From: Anaerocolumna xylanovorans DSM 12503
Lineage (GTDB): Bacteria > Bacillota > Clostridia > Lachnospirales > Lachnospiraceae
Direction of reading: 5' to 3'
DNA length: 64,000 bases
Assembly (NCBI RefSeq): GCF_900143645.1
Contig: NZ_FRFD01000011.1
Coordinates: forward strand, 240,168 to 304,167
Each line of letters begins with the position of its first letter. The stretch's first letter is position 1. This document shows positions 44,112-52,294 of the stretch, piece after piece. The notes under the pieces are model-generated. The model saw only the letters and a list, made by a program, of their open reading frames with translations. It made no database searches and had not been told where the DNA came from. The translations under genes were made by a program, and so were the position numbers.

Positions 44112-46298
44112 ATGAAGCCAGGAAAGAAAATGCTTGCTGCTATTTTTATAACATTAGCAGTTTTTATTTATATTGCAGTTTTTGGAATCGGAAGTGCTGT
44201 CAAAGGTGTATTTGACATGCGTTATGGTATTGACATCCGCGGAGGTGTGGAAGCTGTTTTTGAACCTCAGGGGCTGAACCGTAAGCCTGCAAGCCAGGAG
44301 CTTGAGTCAGCCAGAGAGGTCATTGAGACCAGGCTGGATAACCAGAATATTTCCGACCGTGAAGTGACAGTGGACAAAAATGCAGGTTACATTATTGTAC
44401 AGTTTCCCTGGAAATCCAGTGAGACGAATTTCAATCCGGAAGATGCCATTAAGGAATTGGGAGAAATGGCAGAGCTTACCTTCCAGGACGAAAAGGGAAA
44501 TGTACTGGTCGAAGGTAAGAATGTTATCAGCGCAACTCCGGAAGCGGATACCTCAGGAGTCACAAGGGGATACCTGGTAGCGCTTAAATTCAATGCCAAA
44601 GGAGCCAGGGAATTTGAGAAAGCTACCGGAAAGCTTGTTGGCCAGAGAATGAGTATTTACATGGATAAAACCCTTATCTCCAGTCCCAAGGTAGAGACAC
44701 AGATTTCCGGGGGGAACGCTGTTATCACAAACCTTGGAAGTTATAATGAGGCAAAGGTGCTTGCAGCTAAAATCAACGCCGGTGCCCTGCCGTTTTCGCT
44801 GGAAACAACCAACTTTTCCACTATCAGTCCCACCCTTGGCGGCAATGCTTTAACTATTATGGTGGCTGCCGGAATCACTGCCTTTATCGTAATATGCATT
44901 TTTATGATTACGATGTATAAATTACCCGGTGTTGTTGCCTGCATTACTCTGATACTGCAGGTCATATTGCAGATGCTGGCCATTTCCATTCCGCAGTTCA
45001 CGCTGACACTGCCGGGAATTGCCGGTATCATCCTCACTCTTGGTATGGCTGTGGATGCTAATATCATTATTTCGGAACGTATCTCCGATGAACTTAAGAA
45101 AGGAATGCAAATCAAGGGAGCCATTATATACGGATATAAGCACGCATTTACATCGGTATTGGACGGAAATGTAACGACAGCGATTGTGGCTGTAATTCTG
45201 ATGATATTCGGCTCCGGTTCCATGCTAAGCTTTGGTTACACACTCTTAATCGGTATGATCGTAAATATTCTGGTCGGAGTAACCGTTTCCAAACAACTCC
45301 TTTTATCGGTCATTGAATATAACCGTTGGTATAATGAGAAGTGGTTCCGTATAAGAAAAACCAAAAAGACAATACCTTTTTACCAAAAGAAATATATATT
45401 TGCCATCATTTCCGGCACTATTATCCTGGCCGGTATTGCAGGCTGCTTTATAAAGGGTGTTAGGCTGGATACACAGTTCACCGGAGGTGCAGTATTAAGC
45501 TATACGGTATCGGAAGGTGCTGATACCGGTAAAATTCAGGACGCTATCCAAAAACAGACCAGCAGACCTGTTACAGTACAGATTAAAGAAGATAATGTGA
45601 CCGGCATTAAGAGGCTTTCCGTTACTCTTGCCGGAAATGCAGGAATGTCACCTGGCGACCAGAAAGCACTCACAAACGCTATAAACAGCACCTCGGACAA
45701 GATTGATGCAAAGCTGGCGCAGACCTTTGTGGTAGAACCTTATATCGGTGCGAAAGCGCTTAGGAATGCCGGTCTTGCCATTATACTGTCTTCGGCTTTT
45801 ATTTTAGTATACGTATGGATAAGGTTTTCGGCATTATCAGGCCTTCCGGCCGGAATAACATCCCTGGTCGCGCTGATGCATGATGCCCTGGTGGTATTCT
45901 TTGCCTTTGTACTTTTCGGCATTCCATTAAATGATGCCTTTGTAGCGGTTATTCTTACGATTATCGGATACTCCATGAACGATACCATCGTAATCTATGA
46001 CAGAATCCGTGAGAACCGAAAAAAAGCAGGCAAACTGCCCGTAGTAGACCTCGTAAATGAAAGCACCACACAAACTCTTGGCCGTTCCATCAACACCTCT
46101 TCCACCACCGGAATTTGTGTGCTCATTATTTTAATTGCTTCACTCATATTCCATATTGATTCTATTACGGAATTCTCGCTTCCTATGTTTTTTGGTATAG
46201 TTACCGGATGTTATTCCTCTATCTGTGTGGCAGGCACCCTATGGGCAATGTGGGAGAAACGGAAAGAACAAGTCCATGGAATTGATAAAATTCATTGA
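44112..46298 (+). CDS. secDF: Fused protein-export membrane protein SecDF
   Basis: 728 residues, 12 TMs expected; uses the proton gradient to help protein translocation. SecD part (about 1-405): DIRGGVEAVFEPQ, the external P1 region, GTLGGNAL-type TM entry and TLGMAVDANIIISERISDELKKG. SecF part (about 420-728): VRLDTQFTGGAVLSYT, VALMHDALVVFFAFVLFGIPLN and YSMNDTIVIYDRIREN. Fusion of SecD and SecF is common in Firmicutes. Ribosome binding site is weak (AAAGGGGATAACC). Confidence 0.96.
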   Translation: MKPGKKMLAAIFITLAVFIYIAVFGIGSAVKGVFDMRYGIDIRGGVEAVFEPQGLNRKPASQELESAREVIETRLDNQNISDREVTVDKNAGYIIVQFPWKSSETNFNPEDAIKELGEMAELTFQDEKGNVLVEGKNVISATPEADTSGVTRGYLVALKFNAKGAREFEKATGKLVGQRMSIYMDKTLISSPKVETQISGGNAVITNLGSYNEAKVLAAKINAGALPFSLETTNFSTISPTLGGNALTIMVAAGITAFIVICIFMITMYKLPGVVACITLILQVILQMLAISIPQFTLTLPGIAGIILTLGMAVDANIIISERISDELKKGMQIKGAIIYGYKHAFTSVLDGNVTTAIVAVILMIFGSGSMLSFGYTLLIGMIVNILVGVTVSKQLLLSVIEYNRWYNEKWFRIRKTKKTIPFYQKKYIFAIISGTIILAGIAGCFIKGVRLDTQFTGGAVLSYTVSEGADTGKIQDAIQKQTSRPVTVQIKEDNVTGIKRLSVTLAGNAGMSPGDQKALTNAINSTSDKIDAKLAQTFVVEPYIGAKALRNAGLAIILSSAFILVYVWIRFSALSGLPAGITSLVALMHDALVVFFAFVLFGIPLNDAFVAVILTIIGYSMNDTIVIYDRIRENRKKAGKLPVVDLVNESTTQTLGRSINTSSTTGICVLIILIASLIFHIDSITEFSLPMFFGIVTGCYSSICVAGTLWAMWEKRKEQVHGIDKIH

Positions 46299-46305
46299 AT
46301 AAGGT

Positions 46306-46382
46306 TAAACTCCTTTTAATTGACAGAAAATTTCGACAAGCTTATAATAGTAAGATGCGCACAAACCTTTAAAAGGAGTTTA
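46306..46382 (+). promoter_or_regulatory. 14-base inverted repeat flanking a promoter and masking a ribosome binding site
   Basis: TAAACTCCTTTTAA (46306-46319) and its perfect complement TTAAAAGGAGTTTA (46369-46382). The right arm contains the ribosome binding site of the deacetylase gene. A promoter lies between the arms, so transcripts from it lack the left arm, whereas read-through RNA from secDF carries both and would sequester the site. Confidence 0.6.
46320..46348 (+). promoter_or_regulatory. Consensus promoter of the deacetylase / binding-protein operon
   Basis: TTGACA (46320-46325), 17-base spacer, TATAAT (46343-46348). Exact consensus. Confidence 0.8.
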
Positions 46383-46386
46383 CACC

Positions 46387-47142
46387 ATGTCATTTCATAC
46401 AATTTTATACCACGAAATCAGAGAGGCGGCGGTTTTTGATCCCTCCCATCCCTCTCCCATTGAGGTGAAGCAGGACTATACGGATGCTCTTCCCTCCCTT
46501 TTATTTGTTACTCTGGAAAATTTCAAAGAACAGATGAACTATCTGAAAAAACAGGGAGCCCATACCTTAACCTTAGACGAAGTACGGGATTTTTATTATC
46601 AGGACAAAAGCCTGCCGGATAAAAGTATTCTTATTACTTTTGATGACTGCTACCAGGCATTAAAGCGCTATGCCTATCCAATCCTTAAGGAATACGGATT
46701 TCATGCGGTTGTGTTTACGGTTACAGGGTGGTTAAATACTAATCCTGCAGACTTTACTCCTGAAAGGTCCGTCTGCCTGACAGAGGAAGACTTGACCCCT
46801 ATGGCGGATGTATTCGAATATGCCAACCATACCCACCACTTTCATACCAGAAGCAGTATTCAGACAGGCCGTATTATGACAGAAACAGATGAAGCCTTTG
46901 CCGCCGATCTTGCCGCCTGCAACCGGTATCCCCTTATTTCTGCAAAAGATACATTTGCCTATCCTTTTGGTTTATTGGAAGAGAGGAATGTAAAGCTTCT
47001 TAACAGGGAACACTTTAAACTGGCTTTTACCTGTATTAATGGAAGTAACGAAAAGGATACGAATCCTCTGCTTTTAAAGAGAAATGTAATTCCATATTCT
47101 GCAGATATAGACACTTTTAAGACCCTTGGAGGATTATTATGA
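46387..47142 (+). CDS. Polysaccharide deacetylase family protein
   Basis: 251 residues, NodB/CE4-type fold. The metal/catalytic motif LITFDDCYQALKRYAYPIL has TFDDC where the family has TFDDG, and FEYANHTHHFH supplies the HxxxH ligands; the DTFAYPFG block follows. No signal peptide, so cytoplasmic or non-classically located. Start has AAAGGAG 8 bases upstream. Overlaps the next gene by 4 bases (ATGA), indicating coupling to an ABC binding protein. Confidence 0.87.
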   Translation: MSFHTILYHEIREAAVFDPSHPSPIEVKQDYTDALPSLLFVTLENFKEQMNYLKKQGAHTLTLDEVRDFYYQDKSLPDKSILITFDDCYQALKRYAYPILKEYGFHAVVFTVTGWLNTNPADFTPERSVCLTEEDLTPMADVFEYANHTHHFHTRSSIQTGRIMTETDEAFAADLAACNRYPLISAKDTFAYPFGLLEERNVKLLNREHFKLAFTCINGSNEKDTNPLLLKRNVIPYSADIDTFKTLGGLL

Positions 47143-48062
47143 AAAAAATATTTACAGTACTTTTACTGTCAGCTCTTCTTCTGACCGCCTGCCAGAGTAC
47201 CAAAAAGCAGCCCGAAAAAGAGCTTACCTTTGGTATATTGCCGGCAGAATCTGCTATTCCTATTATTCTGGCAAAAGAAAAGGGATTTTTTGAAGACGAA
47301 GGTCTCAACGTGACGATTAAATCCTTTTCTTCTCCAAATGACCGCAATGTAGCGGTACAGGCCAAGGAATTGGACGGAGTAATCGGAGACGTTATGACCG
47401 AGGCAGCCTTTTACGAAAATGGATTAAAGCTTAAGATTACTTCTGATATCAACGAAGACTTTAAGATCCTCTCTTCTCCGGATTCCGGAATCACGGATAT
47501 GAAGGGGCTTGACGGCAAGAAGGTCAGCCTGGTTCCTAATTTTATTCTGGAGTATATTATGGACAAATTCGCCGAGGAAAACGGCTTTACTTATGAAATA
47601 GTAGAAATCCCTTCCTTTTCCGGCCGTTCAGAAGCTCTTTTGTCCAATCAGGTTGATGGCGTAGTATTTACAGAGCCCCAGGCCGGTATGCTGGCAGCCC
47701 AGGGTGCCCATCTTCTTGGAAGCTCCAGAGATGCAGGCATTAAGGGCGGTGCACTGCTCTTTACCGAGACTGCTTTAACAGAAAAGCCCGACAGCGTGAA
47801 AGCCTTCTACAAAGCTTACAATAAAGCGGTCGAATATATGAATACCACCAAGGTTTCGGAGTTTGTATCCATACTGACGGACTACCAGTTCCCGGAAGCA
47901 ATCGGCACCTATCTTAGCAATCTGAAAAAAGCCTATGAGCCTGCCGGAACTATCGATAAATCCCAGTTTGAGGATATAATCAAGTGGACAAAGGAAAAGG
48001 GGCAGATAACAAAGGATTATACTTATGAGGAGTTAACTGACTTTTCTTTCCTTCCTCAATGA
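47139..48062 (+). CDS. NMT1/THI5-like ABC substrate-binding lipoprotein
   Basis: 307 residues; signal peptide with lipobox LTAC. SBP of the SsuA/TauA/ThiY type (FGILPAESAIPIILAKEKGFFEDEGLNV; VKAFYKAYNKAVEYM). The substrate may be a thiamine precursor, sulfonate or other small molecule and cannot be assigned; no TPP riboswitch was seen. Its stop overlaps tail-to-tail by 7 bases with the permease gene on the other strand, an unusual split of one transporter between two convergent units. Confidence 0.88.
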   Translation: MKKIFTVLLLSALLLTACQSTKKQPEKELTFGILPAESAIPIILAKEKGFFEDEGLNVTIKSFSSPNDRNVAVQAKELDGVIGDVMTEAAFYENGLKLKITSDINEDFKILSSPDSGITDMKGLDGKKVSLVPNFILEYIMDKFAEENGFTYEIVEIPSFSGRSEALLSNQVDGVVFTEPQAGMLAAQGAHLLGSSRDAGIKGGALLFTETALTEKPDSVKAFYKAYNKAVEYMNTTKVSEFVSILTDYQFPEAIGTYLSNLKKAYEPAGTIDKSQFEDIIKWTKEKGQITKDYTYEELTDFSFLPQ

Positions 48063-48838
48063 GTTTCTTCCTTAGACCAGGGCACCAGAACCTCCTCCAT
48101 AATATCCAAGAGGACAAATAAGAAGATTCCAAGAAGCCCCAGAGCCAGTATTCCGCAAAACATCTCCCTGTAATTCATCTTTGTCCAGGCACTTAGTATA
48201 AAGTAACCAATTCCATACTTCGTGGCATAATTTTCCGCAAAGAATAATGAAGCCAGGGAGATGCCAAGACTGATGCGAAGGCTTGAAAAAATATAAGGCA
48301 AAATGGCAGGTATTATCAGATAACGCAGATTCTTCAAAGGAGTCGCCTGATAGCCTGCCATTACTTTATAGAAAATCTTTGGTATCTGATCCGCTCCGTC
48401 CCTTATGGCAAGAATAATCTGAAATACAATGATCCAGATAACAAGCAATATCTTTGAGAGGTTACCCAGGCCGAAAAGCAGCATAAATACAGGCAAAAAG
48501 GCCACCTTTGGTATCGGATAAATAAAATATACAAAGGGTGAGAAGAGCTTTCTTAAGCCTTTGGAGGCACTTAAAGCAATACCTGCAGGAACTCCGATCA
48601 GCAAAGACACTCCCACTGCCGTTCCTACCCTGGCAAGGCTCGCCAAAAGATGCCAGATAAGCCTGTTTCCTACATTCGGGAAGTATAAGAAGGTCAGATA
48701 AGGGGAAGGAATCGTATGGTTCTTAACTGTGAGGTACAAAATCTCCCACAACAGTAAAAAGCTAAGCAGCCCCCAAAGAAGTTCACCTGCCTTATTCTTT
48801 CTCCGCCCTCTATAATGCCTCTTTATTTTCTCTGTCAT
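48056..48838 (-). CDS. ABC permease, SsuC/ThiX type
   Basis: 260 residues, BPD_transp_1 domain with about six TMs. N-terminus is strongly basic (KIKRHYRGRRKNKAG). The EAA-type loop is YKVMAGYQATPLKNLRYLIIPAILPYIFSS. Partner of the ATPase gene at 48982 and the binding protein at 47139. Good ribosome binding site (GGAGGGATGGATTC). Confidence 0.9.
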   Translation of the reverse strand: MTEKIKRHYRGRRKNKAGELLWGLLSFLLLWEILYLTVKNHTIPSPYLTFLYFPNVGNRLIWHLLASLARVGTAVGVSLLIGVPAGIALSASKGLRKLFSPFVYFIYPIPKVAFLPVFMLLFGLGNLSKILLVIWIIVFQIILAIRDGADQIPKIFYKVMAGYQATPLKNLRYLIIPAILPYIFSSLRISLGISLASLFFAENYATKYGIGYFILSAWTKMNYREMFCGILALGLLGIFLFVLLDIMEEVLVPWSKEETH

Positions 48839-48885
48839 GAATCCATCCCTCCTGCTGCTTTCTTCTTTCGCTTCTATCCCCTTTT

Positions 48886-48987
48886 TACATTAACAGCCAT
48901 GCATAACGCAAGCCTGCCAGTAGATTGCTTGCACTCTACACGATACTGCCTAAGTAGAAAATGAAAATTGATTTTTAATTTTCACAT
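48886..48987 (-). repeat. Palindromic repeat modules between the ATPase and permease genes, copy F
   Basis: Contains a CATGCATAACGCAAGCCTG...GCTTGCAC...ATACTGCC module homologous to 56900-56970 and a TGAAAATTGA/TTTTTAATTTTCA hairpin. Unlike copies A-D it lies about 50 bases before the start codon. Confidence 0.65.
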
Positions 48988-49749
48988 TAAGAGTTCTTTT
49001 AAATAAATGCACTGCTCATAAAATGCGAGATCCTTTCTCTGCTGCTTTCTTAAATAACAGGGATTATCAATGGTAAGTACAGAACCCTCCCCATTCAGCA
49101 AAAGAATCTTTTCTCCTAAAAGCAGCGCTTCTTCTATATCATGGGTGACAAAAAGCAGTGTTGCCTGAAGCTTTTGCTGCTGCTTTCTGATAAGCTCCTG
49201 GATGCTCTCCTTCGTAACAGTGTCCAAAGAAGAGGTGGGCTCGTCCATCAGTAATAAATCCGGTTCACCGATCAACCCTCTGGCAAGGGCAGTCCTTTGC
49301 CGTTCTCCTCCGCTTAGCTGATGAGGGTACTTATCTTTAAGTTCTGTTAGTCCAAGTTCTTCTAGAAGCTTTATTACCCGCTCTTCCATCCCATTCTTAT
49401 CTTTCCCATTGGACATTTTTAACGGCATTAAAGCCGCCTGGTATACTGTCTGCCAGGGAAAAAGTGCCAGCTCCTGAAACATAATTGCCGTTTCTTTTCT
49501 TGTACCTTTTAAAGGTTTCGAAAGGATCTCAATGCTTCCTTCTTTCGGCCTTAAGAAACCGGCTGCCAAATTCAGCAATGTACTTTTACCCGTTCCTGAC
49601 TGGCCGATAAGACTGTAGGAGGAACCTTTTTTTAATTCAAGGTTTACATTCTTTATTACCGGTTTGCCGCCATAGTCAAAGGATACATTCCTAAGCCTTG
49701 CCAGTATCCCGCTGCCGTCTATAAGTCTTTGGTCCACATTCTCATTCAT
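48982..49749 (-). CDS. ABC ATP-binding protein, SsuB/ThiZ/TauB type
   Basis: 255 residues from ATG 49749 (AAAGGA 6 bases upstream, contributed by a repeat module). Walker A is GQSGTGKST, the Q-loop is MFQELALFPWQTV, the signature is LSGGERQRTALARG and Walker B is LLLMDEPTSSLD. Upstream frame to 49830 merely translates the module. Transcribed with the permease gene. Confidence 0.92.
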   Translation of the reverse strand: MNENVDQRLIDGSGILARLRNVSFDYGGKPVIKNVNLELKKGSSYSLIGQSGTGKSTLLNLAAGFLRPKEGSIEILSKPLKGTRKETAIMFQELALFPWQTVYQAALMPLKMSNGKDKNGMEERVIKLLEELGLTELKDKYPHQLSGGERQRTALARGLIGEPDLLLMDEPTSSLDTVTKESIQELIRKQQQKLQATLLFVTHDIEEALLLGEKILLLNGEGSVLTIDNPCYLRKQQRKDLAFYEQCIYLKELLM

Positions 49750-49850
49750 ATTAATTCCTTTCGCGAATATCAAATCTTTGATTTGATATTCCTGAATAAG
49801 CAGTTGAAAAAACAGTTTTTTGTTTTTCAATAATTCACATTATCCTATTT
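49747..49850 (-). repeat. Palindromic repeat modules, copy E (before the ATPase gene)
   Basis: A GAATATCAAATC / GATTTGATATTC hairpin (about 49757-49790) ending in GCGAAAGGAATTAATATG, which provides the ribosome binding site and start, plus a TTGAAAAACA...TTTTTCAA hairpin (about 49803-49832). The same outer hairpin occurs in copy C. Confidence 0.75.
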
Positions 49851-49935
49851 TATATTTTTATTATCGGTACCCCTTAGCCCTCTTATGAATAGTATAAAAA
49901 GACCCGATTATTTTATCTGAAGGAAGGTTTACAAA

Positions 49936-50643
49936 ATGTCCATGTTATTTGTCTCCCTGTTAAAAATTCTGCATATTGCAGTGCTGAATATCATATTAAG
50001 TTTTGATAATATTAGCGTAATTGCATTCGTCGCAGGAAATCTGAACGAGTACAACAGAAAAAAAGCCTATTTGTCGGGCTTTACCCTATCCCTTGTATTC
50101 TCTATCCTGTTTACTTCCATTATCAGTGTCCTTATGGAAATCAAGTGGCTTCCCATCCAGCCTCTGGGAGGTTTCCTGCTAATCAAAATCACCTATGATA
50201 TGCTAAAGGCCAGTTCTGCAAAATCCGGCCAAAAGGATGGGGAATATAAAGTAAACTATGATATGAAACTTTCAAGAGCCATTATAAAACTTACCTTTAT
50301 AAGTCTCTCCTTAAGCTTTGATAACATACTGGCTATCGCAGGTGCTGCCGATGGGGATATCAGGATTATATCTCTTGGCCTGCTTCTTAGTCTGCCCATT
50401 CTTTTAATCAGCTGCCGCTATTTTATGAGTTTGTTGAAGCGTTATATCATAATACTTTATTTTTGCGGGGCTGTATTAGTCCATACCTCTCTGGAAATGA
50501 TTTTTTCTTATCCTCTGATATTTAACATTCTTCCGCCATACCTTCACACTATATTATCTCTTGCAGCTTCCATGGCTCTTTTGATTTACGGGGTATACCG
50601 GTTAAAAAAAAATAAAAACAGCACAATAGAAGATATCGCATAA
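49936..50643 (+). CDS. TerC-family integral membrane protein
   Basis: 235 residues with seven to eight TMs. Two internal SFDN motifs (ILSFDNISVIAF; LSFDNILAIAG) mark the inverted duplicate halves typical of TerC/YjbE proteins, whose members act in Mn(II) or Ca(II) export and in metalation of exported enzymes. Its substrate is not known here. No manganese riboswitch was recognised upstream. Confidence 0.87.
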   Translation: MSMLFVSLLKILHIAVLNIILSFDNISVIAFVAGNLNEYNRKKAYLSGFTLSLVFSILFTSIISVLMEIKWLPIQPLGGFLLIKITYDMLKASSAKSGQKDGEYKVNYDMKLSRAIIKLTFISLSLSFDNILAIAGAADGDIRIISLGLLLSLPILLISCRYFMSLLKRYIIILYFCGAVLVHTSLEMIFSYPLIFNILPPYLHTILSLAASMALLIYGVYRLKKNKNSTIEDIA

Positions 50644-50721
50644 AAATAGATATCCTCCGGGAATACTAATGCTGTAGCTTGCAAAGTCTATGTACCATCC
50701 AGAAAAGAGGTCAAATCAAAA

Positions 50722-50925
50722 ATGGAAAAAAATTATACCGACGGTCCTGAAATTCCTTTGGGTCTTGGAATGGCCCTGGCGCAGAATCTAAATGCCATGA
50801 ATTATTTTGCTTCCCTTGATGATAGCGGCAAACAGCAGGTTATTAACGGAACCCACAGTGTCAGCTCCAAATCGGAAATGAAGCAGTATGTATCCAATCT
50901 GGCAGAAGAAAATAGTTTTCGTTAA
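50722..50925 (+). CDS. Small conserved protein of unknown function
   Basis: 67 residues (GLGMALAQNLNAMNYFASLDD, then KQQVINGTHSVSSKSEM). Motifs resemble a short protein widespread in Lachnospiraceae, recalled from memory rather than searched. Soluble and helical. AAAAGAGGT lies upstream of the ATG. It follows the TerC-type gene by 79 bases. Confidence 0.65.
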   Translation: MEKNYTDGPEIPLGLGMALAQNLNAMNYFASLDDSGKQQVINGTHSVSSKSEMKQYVSNLAEENSFR

Positions 50926-50953
50926 GGTACTCCTATCAGTTGAAACTCTTCTT

Positions 50954-50988
50954 AAATTGGGATATACTTTTATAGGATATCCCAATTT
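50954..50988 (+). terminator. Hairpin after the 67-residue gene
   Basis: Perfect arms AAATTGGGATAT / ATATCCCAATTT with an 11-base loop. No T-run; the stem itself may suffice or it may only stabilise the transcript. Confidence 0.55.
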
Positions 50989-51053
50989 GCTGTATATAGG
51001 CACCTATGTATATAAATATACATGTTTATAACAGATTCACGAAAGGAGTCAAC

Positions 51054-51551
51054 ATGGTAGAAGTATCCAATTTATATCCTAATGATAAAAAAGAATTATA
51101 TGCACTTTTAAATTCCCAATTAAAGGCGCTTCTTGATAACGAACCCGATGTAATAGCGGGACTCTCAAATGCCTCTGCTTTACTGATGGGTGCCTTAAAA
51201 GATATTAACTGGTCAGGGTTTTATCTGATGAAAAGAGGCGAGCTGCTTCTTGGACCCTTTCAAGGCAAAACTGCATGCGTACATATTGCTGTTGGCAGAG
51301 GTGTCTGCGGCAGTGCCGTACTAAAAGATGAAGTCCAACTGGTCACTGACGTCCACGAATTTCCGGGGCATATTGCCTGTGACAGCGCCTCCCGTTCCGA
51401 AATTGTAATCCCGATTCATTACAATGGTACAATTACCGGTGTACTGGATATTGACAGCCCTTTAACCTGCCGCTTCGACTTAAATGATAAGGAAGGGCTT
51501 ATGGAATTTGTCACAATCTTAGAGGAACTCCTTGACTGGTCTTTCTCTTAA
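51054..51551 (+). CDS. Free methionine-(R)-sulfoxide reductase (GAF-domain)
   Basis: 165 residues from ATG 51054 (GAAAGGAGT upstream). A GAF domain of the YebR/fRMsr type, which reduces free Met-(R)-sulfoxide using Cys. Conserved segments: DINWSGFYLMKRGELLLGPF, CVHIAVGRGVCGSAV and HIACDSASRSEIVIPI, which contain the three catalytic or resolving Cys positions. Ends tail-to-tail with the next gene, overlapping by 4 bases. Confidence 0.92.
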   Translation: MVEVSNLYPNDKKELYALLNSQLKALLDNEPDVIAGLSNASALLMGALKDINWSGFYLMKRGELLLGPFQGKTACVHIAVGRGVCGSAVLKDEVQLVTDVHEFPGHIACDSASRSEIVIPIHYNGTITGVLDIDSPLTCRFDLNDKEGLMEFVTILEELLDWSFS

Positions 51552-52228
51552 TGTATTTTGACTACTTCTCCCTGGTTTTTGTAGATGGAATCAGCCGGAA
51601 CAAAGCCTCTTACCATGGATAGGGGATATACATGGGCACCTTTTCCGATAACCGTACCGGGATTGAGTACGCTGTTACAGCCTACCTCCACGTTATCTCC
51701 TAACATAGCTCCCATTTTCTTAAGCCCTGTTGCAAGCTTTTCCCCCTGACAGTTTATGGTCACAAGCGTCTTATCAGATTTTACGTTAGAGGTAATGGAA
51801 CCGGCTCCCATATGTGCTTTAAAACCAAGGACGGAATCTCCCACATAATTGTAGTGGGGGACCTGTACCTTATTAAAGAGAATTACATTCTTAAGCTCTG
51901 TGGAATTTCCTACAACGGCTCCCTCTCCAACGATGGCACTTCCCCGGATAAAGGCACAGTGCCTTATCTCTGCCTCTTTCCCAATAATGGCAGGACCTCC
52001 GATAAAAGCAGTGGGTGCTATTTTAGCAGATTTGGCAACCCATATATCTTCCCCTCTTTTTTCATATTCTTCTGTATTAAGCCTTTCTCCCAATTTACGG
52101 ATAAACTCCCCGATACCGGATAATACTTCCCACGGATATTCTGCCTCTTCAAAAAGCTCCGCAGCAATTGTCTGGCTTAAGTCATAATTATTTTTTATTT
52201 TGAGTTCTTCGTACATATTAATATCCAT
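51548..52228 (-). CDS. Left-handed beta-helix (hexapeptide) acyl/nucleotidyl-transferase-like protein
   Basis: About 226 residues. The start at 52228 lies in a repeat module and yields M-D-I-N before MYEELKIKN. Repeats such as VAKSAKIAPTAFIGGPAIIG, VIGKGAHVYP and GDNVEVGCNSVLNPG form a left-handed beta-helix like the C-terminal half of GlmU or UDP-GlcNAc-pyrophosphorylase-like proteins. No N-terminal nucleotidyltransferase domain. Probably sugar-nucleotide or acetyl-transfer related; substrate unknown. Confidence 0.83.
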   Translation of the reverse strand: MDINMYEELKIKNNYDLSQTIAAELFEEAEYPWEVLSGIGEFIRKLGERLNTEEYEKRGEDIWVAKSAKIAPTAFIGGPAIIGKEAEIRHCAFIRGSAIVGEGAVVGNSTELKNVILFNKVQVPHYNYVGDSVLGFKAHMGAGSITSNVKSDKTLVTINCQGEKLATGLKKMGAMLGDNVEVGCNSVLNPGTVIGKGAHVYPLSMVRGFVPADSIYKNQGEVVKIH

Positions 52229-52281
52229 ACCTTTCCTGTACCTGCAAACTTTGGGCCTCAGGCACAAATTTGCGTGTGAAA
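52214..52281 (-). repeat. Palindromic repeat module, copy D (before the hexapeptide gene)
   Basis: Start-codon module with stem CCTG-C/G-CAGG (one base changed: GGCCTCAGG on the plus strand instead of GGCCGCAGG) and the AGGAAAGGTATGG end. It directly abuts the topB stop region. Confidence 0.85.
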
Positions 52282-52294
52282 TGTTTCCTAATCG

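Noticed and set aside
44741..45223. 160-codon minus-strand frame within secDF
   Set aside because: Antisense shadow of the conserved SecD membrane region.
47100..49935. TPP riboswitch for the ThiXYZ-like genes
   Set aside because: No conserved CTGAGA or ACCTGA-type core was found near either unit, so thiamine specificity is not claimed.
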